In this document: positions 50,481 through 63,240 of the stretch, piece by piece | Position numbering within the stretch: position 1 is the first letter of the stretch | How the letters are laid out: each line of letters opens with the position of its first letter | Assembly (NCBI RefSeq): GCF_001039355.2 | Contig: NW_019774569.1 | Coordinates: 364,079-428,078 of the forward strand | Source: Lingula anatina | Lineage: Eukaryota; Brachiopoda; Lingulata; Lingulida; Lingulidae | Length of the DNA stretch: 64,000 bases | Direction of reading: 5' to 3' | The notes under the pieces: model-generated | Database searches by the model: none | Told to the model about the DNA's origin: nothing | The model's input: only the letters and a program-made list of their open reading frames with translations | Position numbers and translations under genes: made by a program

Positions 50481-53400
50481 TTTTATTGTTTTTTTTTACC
50501 AACAGTGAATATATGAGAATCAAGGGAAATGTAATGAAAAAACACACTGTTATCATTACAAGCCCAGACACTACACAATAAATTCGGACTACCAGTTGAA
50601 ATTTTTTAACAAATTAAATGCATGTATGTATGTGCACCACTCTGGGATGTTAAACACTGTTTTTCTGCTGAAATACAATGTCTTTAATTCAATTTCCAGG
50701 CCACTGAAGAAAAGATAGAAATGACGGAGCTGCAGAATAACAATCGTAGAATCCTGTGTAACCTGCTTCCAGCCCATGTGGCCGCACACTTTCTGGACAA
50801 GAAATACACCAGTAATATGGTACGTAAAATAAGGTGAAAAGGGAGCAAAAATTTAGCCTTTTTTTAAAAAACAAATTTTGTAGTAATATTTGTCCAGCAC
50901 TGAAATACAGAGTAGGCCTGTCAAAAGAGACATTGCTAAAAATATTTTAGACACATAAGTAATGGTTTAAACTCATTTGAATTCATTCATAATGCTAAAT
51001 ATATAGTAACTGTTAGTTATTTTTTGCATCAGGTAGCAGCCAGTTGCCTTCTTGTACAGTTTAGATACCTTAAGACAAATATCTATGTTTATTTAGATAT
51101 ATAAACAATTATAATGCAATGTTAATATAATTCTATGTTTTAGGAGCTCTACAGTCAACAGTATGCCAAAGTTGGGGTGATGTTTGCCTCTATTCCAAAC
51201 TTTGCCGGGTTTTACATGGAACTGGATGCAAACAATCAGGGAATAGAGTGTCTACGTGTTCTGAATGAGATTATATTTGATTTTGATGAGGTGAGCTGCC
51301 TTGGATCAGATTGTTTATGGGGACTTTATCAGGGTTTAGAATACAATATTGATAACTTTTTAAGAAAGTTATGTTTATAGTATTGTGTTACCACAGCAAA
51401 CCTTATGTTAGAATGTTTGTGATATTGCAGTACATGAAATCTTCAAAATCCTTATTTGTATTCTCATATTAGGAATTTGGTAAATATCTACATGTACATC
51501 TATTATAAATACATTTCAGCACTTTCATCAAGTCTCTTATTTAATAAGGTTTAATTTATTGTGATATTAGAAATGAAATAAGAAATAACATATCTATATA
51601 TCTTCCAGTGCCTTCACAACCCTCAGTTCTATGCTGTGGACAAAATCAAGACTATTGGCTCCACCTACATGGCAGCAGTGGGTCTTATGCCAGATTCTAT
51701 CATTCAGGTAGAATGCTTCCTAGGATAGCTAACCTCCACTTTTGCAGACAGATAATTGAATAACTGTTCACTCTCATACCTGTACATCTTCATAAGGTCC
51801 TATGTACAACTTCGTAATGAGGGATTCAGATTTTCAGCAAGATATGAGGAGGGGATTTTCTTTTAAAAATTTGATTTTGGGTGTTTTTAACATGGAGACA
51901 GTGTTTGAAAAAATGTTACAATTTGGGTTGGGACATTTTGCAGTTTCCAGAAAATATGAAAAATGCTCCTGTATATGATAAAATTTTCAGACATTTGTCT
52001 ATATGTTTTTCAGGACACAGAAGAGTCAGTGACAGCCAACCTGACCATCTTGGTCGAGTTCATCTTTGATCTGAAGCATAAGCTCAAAGTGATCAATGAA
52101 AACTCCTACAATAACTTTATGCTGAAAGTTGGTAAGTTCAGGGATGAGATTTTTCCAACTAATGGCTGATTTCTGACTTTTTCAGAGCCAAAAGTATCAT
52201 TAGCCTAGGTGGCCCCCTGGATCCCACACCGTATTTTCGGACTTTTTCACTAAATTACAGTCTCATGTACCCCCGTAAGTTTGAACTGAAGTTACTGTAA
52301 CAACACATTTATCTAAATATTATAATATATATGTATATATAAACAGTACTGAAATTACCACTTTAACTTTCAGGTGTGAATGTTGGTCCTGTAGTAGCTG
52401 GGGTTATAGGTGCCAAGAAACCCCAGTTTGATATCTGGGGAAATACAGTCAATGTTGCCAGTAGAATGGAAAGTACTGGAGAAATGGACCACATACAAGT
52501 GGGTTGGCAATGAATGCTTTTATTTTTTTGTAAAAATAGGCAATAATATAACTTCAGCTTTGGTTAACTTTCTACTATATCGATCAAAGTATTGCCTTAA
52601 ACTGATGTCGAGTTGATGTACAGCCTATGTTTTGTCTTAGCATGTGGCTTTTACGTGAATTTGGATTTTTGTTGGCAATCCTCACCAATGATATTGTATT
52701 AAAATTTAATAATTGGATCCATGTAGTCTTATTAATTATTGAGAAATCAAGTACAGTTCATACAATATGATATTTTTAACATTGATGTTTACATCCTTGG
52801 AATTGTAGAAAAAAATATTTTGATCAATTCAGGTTACTGAGGATATTTTCCAAGCTCTGAAAAACCATTATGACTTCAAAACCCGTGGTGCCATTAATGT
52901 AAAAGGCAAAGGGATCATGACGACCTACTTCCTTCTTGGTCGGAAAGATGATGGCATTTTGAACACCTCCCCACCAGGGGGCAGCACGCCAGTCATGCCT
53001 GTAGGACTGCCCACTCCACCGGTGACACCTACAGGAAATCCACTGCTCAGTCGCTTTCGTAATCGGGATGGGAAGAAGCAAGATAGACCACCTTCAGTTG
53101 AATCAAAGCAAAGTTTGCAGAGTTTGTTGAGATCCAAAGCTCATGCTTTGCAAAGTCATTCTCGGCCCAGTAGCTTTCATGAAGTGGCCAATTATCAGTC
53201 AAGCACTCCTCTCCTTTCTGAGGTAATTAAAGAATCTCCATCAGTATCAGCAAAGTTGCCCAATCATGGTGCTACACCAGCAACATCCCCACCTGTGGAA
53301 TCAGTATCTGGTAATCCACCTTCATCCCCTCCCTCCACAGGAAGTTTGAGCAAGAGGCGGCTGCAGGCAGGTGTTGGATCAGATTCCAAGGAAAACATCA

Positions 53401-55649
53401 ACAAGTTTCGGAAGTCAAGTGGCTCCTCTCTGCCTGCACCAAAACCCGACACCTCACGAACAACCTCTCCTGAACTGCCTGCCTACCACTTCAGGAATGT
53501 GAAAGGCAATAATATGCCACAGAAGGAACAATTCACTCCTCTAACACAGTCCTTCATTTTAGGCCGTAGTGGGAGGAATGATTATGAGTTAGCCCCACAG
53601 GAAGAGGTCCCCACTGACAAAGTTGAGACCAACCCTGAAGAGACCTCCTTGCTCAACACTGTGGATGTCTCCTCGGGAGAGTCGGACACTGAAGCACAGG
53701 AAGCACCTGTCATGGCTGAAAGCGTCACCAGACTTCATGCTGTCCCCTTAAAGGCATCCTCCTCTGAAAGACTGAGCAGCTCTGGGATCATTAACACCCA
53801 TCATCCTTCAGAAAAAATCCCTACCCGCGACCGCAGCTATCCACAACTTTCCTTGGAGGCAGTTAAGCAACACGAACGTCACAGCAGTCAAAGTAATTCT
53901 CCAACCACACCTATACTGGCATTCATAGATGGACGAAACATGTCACTGCAGGCATCTTCGCCAAGTCCTAAGTTGTTTCAGCCCATCCCCCAAGAGGGCC
54001 GAGGAGGGCAACAGATGGACAGTCCCAGGTTTGAGGGCGGTAGGGGAAGCAGGAATGGGGGGCCGTGCAGAGACAGCCCCAGGGGTGACTGGGGTGGAAG
54101 AGGAAGTCGAAATGATGGTGGGAGAGGAAGTCGTAATGAGGGAGGAAGAGGGAGCAGGAGTAGTGCCCCATATAGGGATAGTCCCAGAGGAGGAGATGGA
54201 GCAAGTGGACGCGCCAGTCGTGCAACACCTTACAGCAGGGCAAGCCCCCACATTGATACCCCAGGGGCTGGGAGATTAAGCATGATGAACAATGGGCAGA
54301 GGACATCCCAGGAGAGTTTAGACGTTGTGGAGTTGCCCCAAGTATGGCAGTACCCAGCAGAGAGAGATAGCCCTGGGATACCCTTGCCACGCACATTACA
54401 ACCACATAGACCAAAGCCTACCAAGCCTCAGCTGCAGAAGCAGAGATCCTGCCCTGAAACAGCAGCAGGAAAGTTAGTGCCAGTGGTTTCTTCAACAGAA
54501 GGAACAAATGCAACAAGCAAAACCCCAGTCATTTTCCCTTCCAATGGTGCACAGAGAGGAGGTGCACCACTCGTTCAAGGTTCTTCATCTCAAAAGAGGG
54601 AGCCAAAGTTGAGAGCGTCCCCAACGGACCCACTTCAGTCCAGTTCATCTTCATCTCCTCCTACTCTCCCATCACCACCAAAGGACTTACTCTATGATTA
54701 TCCATCAGATGGAGAAAAAAGTGACAGTGATGTACAACCCTTTGTCACGCCCAACACAGTATCGCACCTAACACATCATTCATCTGATGCAGATAAAAGT
54801 GATAGTGATGGAGAGAGCAGTAGCCATGACTATGCAAACTTGCCGCCAGTGCGTCCACCTCGCCCAGGTGCGCCACTGGAGCCAATATATCAGGGATTAC
54901 CCCATGGTGCTGCTGCAACAGGATCCAACTTTCCTCAAGGTGCTGTCAGTGGGGCACCGGCCACGGAAAATGCCCCACGAGATAAAAAGTGTAGAGCTCA
55001 AAAGGGTGCGTCAGGGAGAGAAGCTCACAAAAATAGGGTTGGCAGTCCTGAACGTCCCAAACCATTTTTCCCAGCAGGTGTAGCTGCTGCATCATCATCG
55101 TCATCATCAGGAGCTACAGCAGCGCCCCCTCCTCTTCATGCACCGCCATCTTTTCAAGTCAAGCGACGAGGTCGTGTTGGGCTACCACCACGTCACTGTC
55201 GAAGTCTTGACTACATCCCAAGCGATCACGAAAGCTCAGCTCCGTCGAGTCCTGGATTGAGTCCCAAACTCCACCACAAATTACCCTCTCCGTCTCAGGT
55301 ACGCGCCATCTTTGGTGACAATGCCATTAATTTGAGTTTATCATCCTTAAACAGTAGCGAAATGTCGCGAAGTGATCCTGCAATTAACTATGACTCCAGT
55401 TCGGATGCCTATATATCGGAGTATGATAACTACCGCCCGGGAATGGCAAGTGATGAGGATTACTTTGTGCCAGAACCGATTAGCGATATGGATATTGACT
55501 TCTTTGATGATATCGATATAGATAGTGTGACTGTAAGTGACACGTATAGTTTAGACATGCCGCGTCCGAGAAATTCGAACACGGGGACAAGTGGAAGTAG
55601 TGGTGGAAATGCCATAAGTACAAATAGTAAAAAACAAACAGATCTATAG
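48047..55649 (+). CDS. ADCY1: Second copy of adenylyl cyclase exons 10-20 (copy B)
   Basis: Eleven exons repeat exons 10-20 of the gene just upstream with identical lengths, phases and splice sites, giving 1,359 residues (second membrane bundle, C2, tail). I count six amino-acid differences, all in the tail (L/S, A/G, G/A, I/V, G/S, L/P). Introns differ more, with indels. There is no copy of exons 1-9, no own start and no promoter, so alone it could not make a cyclase. It follows a single N at 47,884. It is most likely the other allele placed in tandem by the assembler. If real, it would be an alternative 3' half reached from exon 9, or a frozen partial duplicate. Catalytic residues are intact. 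Confidence 0.9.
48543..48598. repeat. (TTTA)n at the exon 11B acceptor
   Basis: About thirteen units, longer than in copy A. Confidence 0.95.
48600..48684 (+). CDS. ADCY1: Copy B exon 11 (TM8)
   Basis: Same protein as exon 11A. The (TTTA)n tract abutting the acceptor is longer than in copy A. Confidence 0.9.
48889..48984 (+). CDS. ADCY1: Copy B exon 12 (TM9)
   Basis: Thirty-two codons matching exon 12A; the short flanks TATTCCAG and GTAAGT are also shared. Confidence 0.9.
49421..49674 (+). CDS. ADCY1: Copy B exon 13 (TM10-TM11)
   Basis: Same protein as exon 13A with a few silent changes. The upstream intron is longer than in copy A because of extra unique sequence near 49,085-49,400. Confidence 0.9.
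50147..50267 (+). CDS. ADCY1: Copy B exon 14 (TM12)
   Basis: Same protein as exon 14[21 protein letters not shown] and the [12 protein letters not shown] helix. Confidence 0.9.
50448..50484. repeat. (TTTA)n microsatellite, copy B only
   Basis: About nine units in intron 14B; copy A has a plain T-rich stretch instead. Confidence 0.9.
50700..50819 (+). CDS. ADCY1: Copy B exon 15 (C2 entry)
   Basis: Same protein as exon 15A with silent differences. The upstream intron has gained a (TTTA)n run at 50,448-50,484 that copy A lacks. Confidence 0.9.
51144..51290 (+). CDS. ADCY1: Copy B exon 16 (C2)
   Basis: Same protein as exon 16A. The 51-base poly-T run of the copy A intron is absent here. Confidence 0.9.
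51609..51707 (+). CDS. ADCY1: Copy B exon 17 (C2 adenine site)
   Basis: Same protein as exon 17A, with [10 protein letters not shown] intact. Confidence 0.9.
52014..52131 (+). CDS. ADCY1: Copy B exon 18 (C2)
   Basis: Same protein as exon 18A. Its upstream intron is about 117 bases shorter and lacks the (CA)n-bearing block seen in copy A. Confidence 0.9.
52374..52498 (+). CDS. ADCY1: Copy B exon 19 (C2 catalytic Asn/Arg)
   Basis: Same protein as exon 19A, including the FDIWG form and NVASRM. The intron before it lacks the long (TA)n of copy A. Confidence 0.9.
52833..55649 (+). CDS. ADCY1: Copy B exon 20 (end of C2 and long tail)
   Basis: Exactly 2,817 bases, as in copy A, with no indel. It holds all six amino-acid differences I counted between the copies. 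The last few hundred coding bases and the QTDL end are essentially identical. Confidence 0.92.
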   Translation, partial: VTEDIFQALKNHYDFKTRGAINVKGKGIMTTYFLLGRKDDGILNTSPPGGSTPVMPVGLPTPPVTPTGNPLLSRFRNRDGKKQDRPPSVESKQSLQSLLRSKAHALQSHSRPSSFHEVANYQSSTPLLSEVIKESPSVSAKLPNHGATPATSPPVESVSGNPPSSPPSTGSLSKRRLQAGVGSDSKENINKFRKSSGSSLPAPKPDTSRTTSPELPAYHFRNVKGNNMPQKEQFTPLTQSFILGRSGRNDYELAPQEEVPTDKVETNPEETSLLNTVDVSSGESDTEAQEAPVMAESVTRLHAVPLKASSSERLSSSGIINTHHPSEKIPTRDRSYPQLSLEAVKQHERHSSQSNSPTTPILAFIDGRNMSLQASSPSPKLFQPIPQEGRGGQQMDSPRFEGGRGSRNGGPCRDSPRGDWGGRGSRNDGGRGSRNEGGRGSRSSAPYRDSPRGGDGASGRASRATPYSRASPHIDTPGAGRLSMMNNGQRTSQESLDVVELPQVWQYPAERDSPGIPLPRTLQPHRPKPTKPQLQKQRSCPETAAGKLVPVVSSTEGTNATSKTPVIFPSNGAQRGGAPLVQGSSSQKREPKLRASPTDPLQSSSSSSPPTLPSPPKDLLYDYPSDGEKSDSDVQPFVTPNTVSHLTHHSSDADKSDSDGESSSHDYANLPPVRPPRPGAPLEPIYQGLPHGAAATGSNFPQGAVSGAPATENAPRDKKCRAQKGASGREAHKNRVGSPERPKPFFPAGVAAASSSSSSGATAAPPPLHAPPSFQVKRRGRVGLPPRHCRSLDYIPSDHESSAPSSPGLSPKLHHKLPSPSQVRAIFGDNAINLSLSSLNSSEMSRSDPAINYDSSSDAYISEYDNYRPGMASDEDYFVPEPISDMDIDFFDDIDIDSVTVSDTYSLDMPRPRNSNTGTSGSSGGNAISTNSKKQTDL

Positions 55650-56789
55650 CAAAAGTTGAAAATTATAGCCGACTTAGTTTTTATACGTGATGTTTATGAA
55701 GCAGGCCACAAGGAAGAAATAAGTGAACCAAAAGTGAAGGGACTTTTAACAGTTCAGCAGATAAGATCCAAAAAAGTGTTTTATCCATGCCAAAGTTGCA
55801 TCAGTGCAAGTGTGTGTGAAGATCTTGACTTTTTTACATGCTTGATTTGCACAACAAATGAAAGAAAAAACAATGGGTCAAGTAGTATTTTTGCTAGGTT
55901 TGGGCTAGTATCTTGCAAAGAGCTTTTTGACATGGTGGTGTACATTATGCAAGTTGCTGCATAAATTTGGTTTTATGTTAATGTTATTGTTAATAATATA
56001 CAGAATTTGTACACAGCAGTGAGTGTTTCATTAAATTAATGACATTTTTCTACGTTACTCCCATGCCAAGATTGTCAGACTTTGTACTGCGTAGATTTGT
56101 ATTTATTTGGGAGGGGGGATTTAGGGGTGCAGGTTAAGGAGGTTCATTCACAGCCTTTTTTTTTTTCAGAGCTCTCAAAAAGAATCCTTAATTAGTTTTA
56201 TTAATTTAATTATTTTCACCTATTTATTTATTTGATAAGTATGGACCAGCTGGATCAAATGCATCACACCTCTTTTTGACATCTAGGTTCTGCCCCGTTT
56301 TAGAGTTCAAGTACGAATACCTAATTGCCAATCAATTGTAAAAGTAGTGTTATTTCTCTCAATCTTACAAAATCAATAACTTGAAGATTTTTTTCAAGGG
56401 CATACATATGATATCAAGTAGTGAAACTTTGGTTTGCACTGACAGACATTTTTGTATCACTTGCATATTCTGTATGTGTATATAAGCTAATTTTGCATTC
56501 GACCCCCCCCCCCCCCCTCCCCTTCAACAGACTAAGAAAACATTCTCTAAGAAACTGTGAAAACACTTGAAGGTCACATAATTTCTCGTACTGGATATTG
56601 ATCCCTCATTTTGAAGTCTATTTACGTCTAGTTACACAAGATGCACTACCAAAGTCGTTTTTACACAAGTCTAAACACTGTAACCTTCAGATGTACCTAG
56701 CATAATTTTAGATTATAAGAGAATATCCATCTGTATCAAAGTGTTTATCAAGAATTGTGAGATAACTTTTAAAGGTTGTACTTGCTGGC

Positions 56790-56795
56790 AATAAA
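56790..56795 (+). terminator. Candidate polyadenylation signal, copy B
   Basis: AATAAA at the place equivalent to 47,314 in copy A. Confidence 0.3.
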
Positions 56796-56841
56796 AGTCA
56801 TAAAAACGAGTGCAAGTTTTGAGATCCTGAATGATGCAATG

Positions 56842-57257
56842 TAGATATTCGCATCCTAGTTCTATTTAAAGAAGCCCTTTTCAGACAACCACTTGAAGGG
56901 AAATTGCACATCAGGGCCTCTAATGCCAACTGTCCAATTGACAGATATGAGACTGCCATTTAGCAAAAAAAAAAAAAAAATAAATAAATAATAATAAATA
57001 AATAAACGTGAAAATATGGCTTGGAGTCCAGGGGACCACCTGCATTGTTCTCAAAAATTATACTTTTGGCTCCCAAAAGGTCCAAAATCCACTGATAGTC
57101 GGAATAATCACAGTACAGAATAAAACCATTTTTAAATTTTTGAATAATTCTCAGTTGTCCCTTCTGACATTTTGTACTATAGTACTTACAAATGTAGTGT
57201 TATAAAACAGTAATGCAAATATTACTTAAGTCTGACACTGACATTAATTTTTGAGGG
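56842..57257. mobile_element. Insertion present only in copy B, 416 bp
   Basis: Copy A reads straight through at this site (TGATGCAATGAACCTG). Copy B has extra sequence bounded by AATG on both sides (56,838-56,841 and 57,258-57,261), a likely 4-base target duplication. The insert holds an A-run followed by TAAA repeats near 56,965-57,005. The family is not recognised. Confidence 0.6.
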
Positions 57258-58295
57258 AATGAACCTGACATTAACAATGTGAAATTGTGCACTTCCAAAT
57301 TCCAACAACTGCAAGCAATTAACCTCATTCTTGTTATTGAAGCTTTCTATCGTCATTTCCCACTGTTCTTGTGATTATTTCAAGGTTGTATTGGGATCAT
57401 TAGAAATAATGACCAGGTGAGGGAATGTTTCTCCACATTATTTTCCACTAATGAAACCAATTTTCTAAAAATTATTTTGTATATCATATCAGTTGTTAGA
57501 AACGAACTGCTGGCAAACACTTGTTTGCATTTAAATGCCATGCAATCTTCCTAGAGCATAAACTCCTAACACTAACTACAGTGATGTAATTTATTTTCTG
57601 ACTTCCTCTCCTTGTTAAATTTAGTGAAGATTTAGGGGATGTCCATTTTTACACTGGAAGGTGTTCTTGGTACAGGTTGTAAAAGTCTACCCCTCCTAAA
57701 ATAAGAGGGGGGGGGGCATGACAATAAGGTCCCAATTTTTTTTTTTTTTTTGGGGGGGGGTGCTCCGTTTCAACACCAAATGTTCTTAGATCATCAACTC
57801 GAGTGTGTGGGCGGAACTGCCCTTCGACTCCCAGTGATTTTTCTTTAAGTAGACCATACAGTTTTCAGTCAACCTCATCAAATGATTCAAAAGCAAATAC
57901 TGTTAAAATGAACAAAATCAACTCCCAGTGATCCAATTTAGATATTTTACTCTACATACAATTTTGCAGCACGACTGAAAAATAAAGTTGACCCAAGATT
58001 ATCTTACACTGCAGCGACTTCTGAAATAGCACAAAATTAAAATAAAATTGAAAGTTTTCCACGTGGATCACTTTTAACGTTACGGGACAGACTGGCAGAT
58101 CAGCGTATGTGTATATAAATCAAATTTATTTATAAAACACCAGGCTTGATAACAGAAATGATTGCCTTTGTGCAAGCTGTAAATCTCCAATACGGGTTCA
58201 GTAAGACACAACCAAGCCAAAGAATCCCACAGAAACGTTGCCTTTGAAAAAGGCCACTCTTGTTTACACATCCCGCTTCCCAAACAGATTTATAT

Positions 58296-58502
58296 CCCCT
58301 TTACACTGGACGGCGTCCTTTCTGCGACCATGAAATTTGGCATCGCTGTGGTCTTAATAAGGAGGCACGAGCATTGATTTTGTATCAGAATGAATGTTCA
58401 ATGATCGGCCAGCTGTCAGCACGTAAACTATTATAATTTTTTAACTCCCAAATGGGGCCGTACTGCTTGATGCAGAAAGGACGCCGTCTAGTGTAAAGGG
58501 GG
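58296..58502. mobile_element. MITE with about 30-bp terminal inverted repeats
   Basis: Left end 58,296-58,325 (CCCCTTTACACTGGACGGCG...) is repeated inverted at 58,472-58,502 with about one mismatch. There is no coding capacity. It lies at or just past the ARF1 3' end. The near-perfect repeats suggest recent movement. Confidence 0.75.
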
Positions 58503-58503
58503 C

Positions 58504-59381
58504 TTTACACACAAATACCCCAAAATCCATCTCGCAATGTTTGAAAATGATACAGAAATGTGCAAAGTACATGCTCAGAGAGAGAGAGAGAGATGTAAAA
58601 TTGTTCACAAACGTTTACAATACCTAACCACAGAACGCACCGAAAAGAACCCTCAACTCAATCGTAATGATAATTTTGTCAATTTGAAGTGATCACGCTT
58701 TTAGTCTGACCAGTGTCATTTTTTTTCCTTTTAACACGACTTGCTTAACAACATTTCTGTTTCTATCATTATAACTCTAATGTGGGGGGTGAATAAATCG
58801 CTTCATAGCACTACACAATCTAAGCATATATATATATAGTAACTGCACATTGTACATATATCTAACAATGGACCAATGACTCATTTATTACAAAAAAAAA
58901 AAAAAAAAAGGAAAAAAAAAAAAAAACACCAATTATTAATCTTATTCACAAGAATTTCCCCTTTTACATTTTTATGGACTGACACAGTCTCTTTTTTTTT
59001 TTGCCCTTTTATGTGCCCTTTTCTGCAATCCTGTATCTCTTATGGGAGATCACATTTTTATAATAATATTAATACAATGCACGGCGGGCTTCCACAAGAG
59101 ATAAAGGGAAGCAGAATACAACAACAAAAGGCCTTTCACTGTCTCAGAAGATTAACGCCACTCCACATATTATAGACAGGTTCCCCCCATTCGCAGTTAT
59201 TGATAAGAAAATTCTCAAAATCTGAAGTTTTAAAGGTGAACAGACTGTCTTCGTACAGAAATATCCCTTTGGTTCATCTCCCCCAAGTCCCAGCGATGAT
59301 GATTGTTTTCCAGTAACAATAACTGGATGGTGAAAATCTTCATTTTAAATTGTTAATTATTTCTAGCTCCTAAGTGTTGTG
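58504..59381 (-). other. Probable ARF1 3' UTR
   Basis: Non-coding on both strands. Holds A/T homopolymers (58,891-58,926), a (GA)n run near 58,577-58,594 and a TTTATT (AATAAA on the minus strand) at 58,884-58,889 as a possible polyadenylation signal. The true end is not shown by the sequence. Confidence 0.4.
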
Positions 59382-62182
<2,801 letters not shown>

Positions 62183-63060
62183 CTGTAAAAAAGGTCAATC
62201 ATAATAACTTTAATTCTTCCCATGCATAAACATTGAACAGGCCGACAAAGACATACCAAATGGTGGATTATTATTTCTTTTTTTGCTATCTTGCTTTTAG
62301 ACCTATGGCACAAAATATTATAAGAATTTTGGGATGAGCTCATCTATCTATAGGCCAATTTCAATGAGCCAAGTGAGCCTATGCCATATATGATAAGGAT
62401 TGGAGCATTATTTAAAGCATTCGAAATTTGCTCTTTGAACTAATTCAAATGACTGGGAAAGTGGTCAGAAGACCACAATGTTCTGAATAGTGAAAATGAT
62501 GATAAAAATGGATGACCCTTTAAGAGGTTACTATTATCATTGTTATCAATATTATTGGCAGGCATACCCTGGGGAAGGAAGGGAGAGGGGGGACCCAAGG
62601 TAGCATAGTGATGTAAAACAATAAACTTAATAATGTCGGGAAAACTTAACATTACAGAATGCTGACGAATAGACATGACTCATTAACCTGTGAATTCACT
62701 GGTTTCTGTGTCATTCAGATACTATTAAAATGTCACTTCTGAATTGTTTCAACGGATCACTACAGCATACTGGTTTAAATTAGGACCCACCTAGATCTGG
62801 CTGTACCTTTGAATGTTTCTATCCTTCATAAATGGCCAGCAACAACTAATATACACCCCTAAACTTACATTAGTCTACGCCCTCTAGATCCAGTATGAAT
62901 GACGGAAGTAACCGGCTTTGTCTTCTGACAAACAATTTCAATGAATATTCTTTAAGTCTTGAGCAAAATTCGAAATGACATGAAAGCCTTCAATAATTGT
63001 AATGGCTCAAGTCGGATGGCTAGTTAAATTCTGACGAAATGATCTGTTTACATACCAAAA
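62183..63060. other. ARF1 5' intron, no gene seen
   Basis: AT-rich sequence without recognisable coding or repeats; probably the intron between a non-coding first exon near 63.07 kb and the ATG exon. Confidence 0.4.
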
Positions 63061-63240
63061 TATACCCACCGGTCAATCAGTTACAACGTAAAATGGCGGA
63101 CGTGGAAGTTCCTTCGTTTTACATGCCACGTCAATGTCCCGCAATTGGGGTCAAAACATTGCGCAAATTGCGTATCCCTATCACGTGATAGAAAAAATGG
63201 CGGCGCCCTGTGAGTTCTGATGCGTGGTTAACAGCAAAGT
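63061..63240. promoter_or_regulatory. Probable promoter of ARF1, possibly divergent
   Basis: A locally GC-richer stretch with two AAnATGGCGG motifs (63,091 and 63,195, YY1-like), a 12-base palindrome centred on TCACGTGA at 63,179-63,190 (E-box of the bHLH-zip type) and CpGs. On the minus strand a GTGGGT donor next to 63,070 could end a non-coding first exon of ARF1. On the plus strand ATGGCGGCGCCCT|GTGAGT could be a tiny first coding exon of a rightward gene. Both start sites are inference. Confidence 0.45.

Larger units (their letters stand above)
47887..57755. repeat. Large tandem duplication, unit B
   Basis: About 9.9 kb in the same orientation as unit A, starting three bases after the N at 47,884 within intron 9 sequence. 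Extra length comes mainly from the 416-base insertion and longer introns. Confidence 0.95.
55650..58295 (+). other. 3' flank of copy B and convergent intergenic region
   Basis: Homologous to the flank of copy A until about 57,755 (poly-T then poly-G). Here the sequence continues into unique DNA (GTGCTCCGTTTCAAC...) rather than ending at an N. No gene is seen between 57,760 and the ARF 3' UTR. Confidence 0.6.

Noticed and set aside
38398-57755. Two separate full-length cyclase genes in tandem
   Set aside because: Only exons 10-20 recur; there is no second copy of exons 1-9 or of a promoter between the units.
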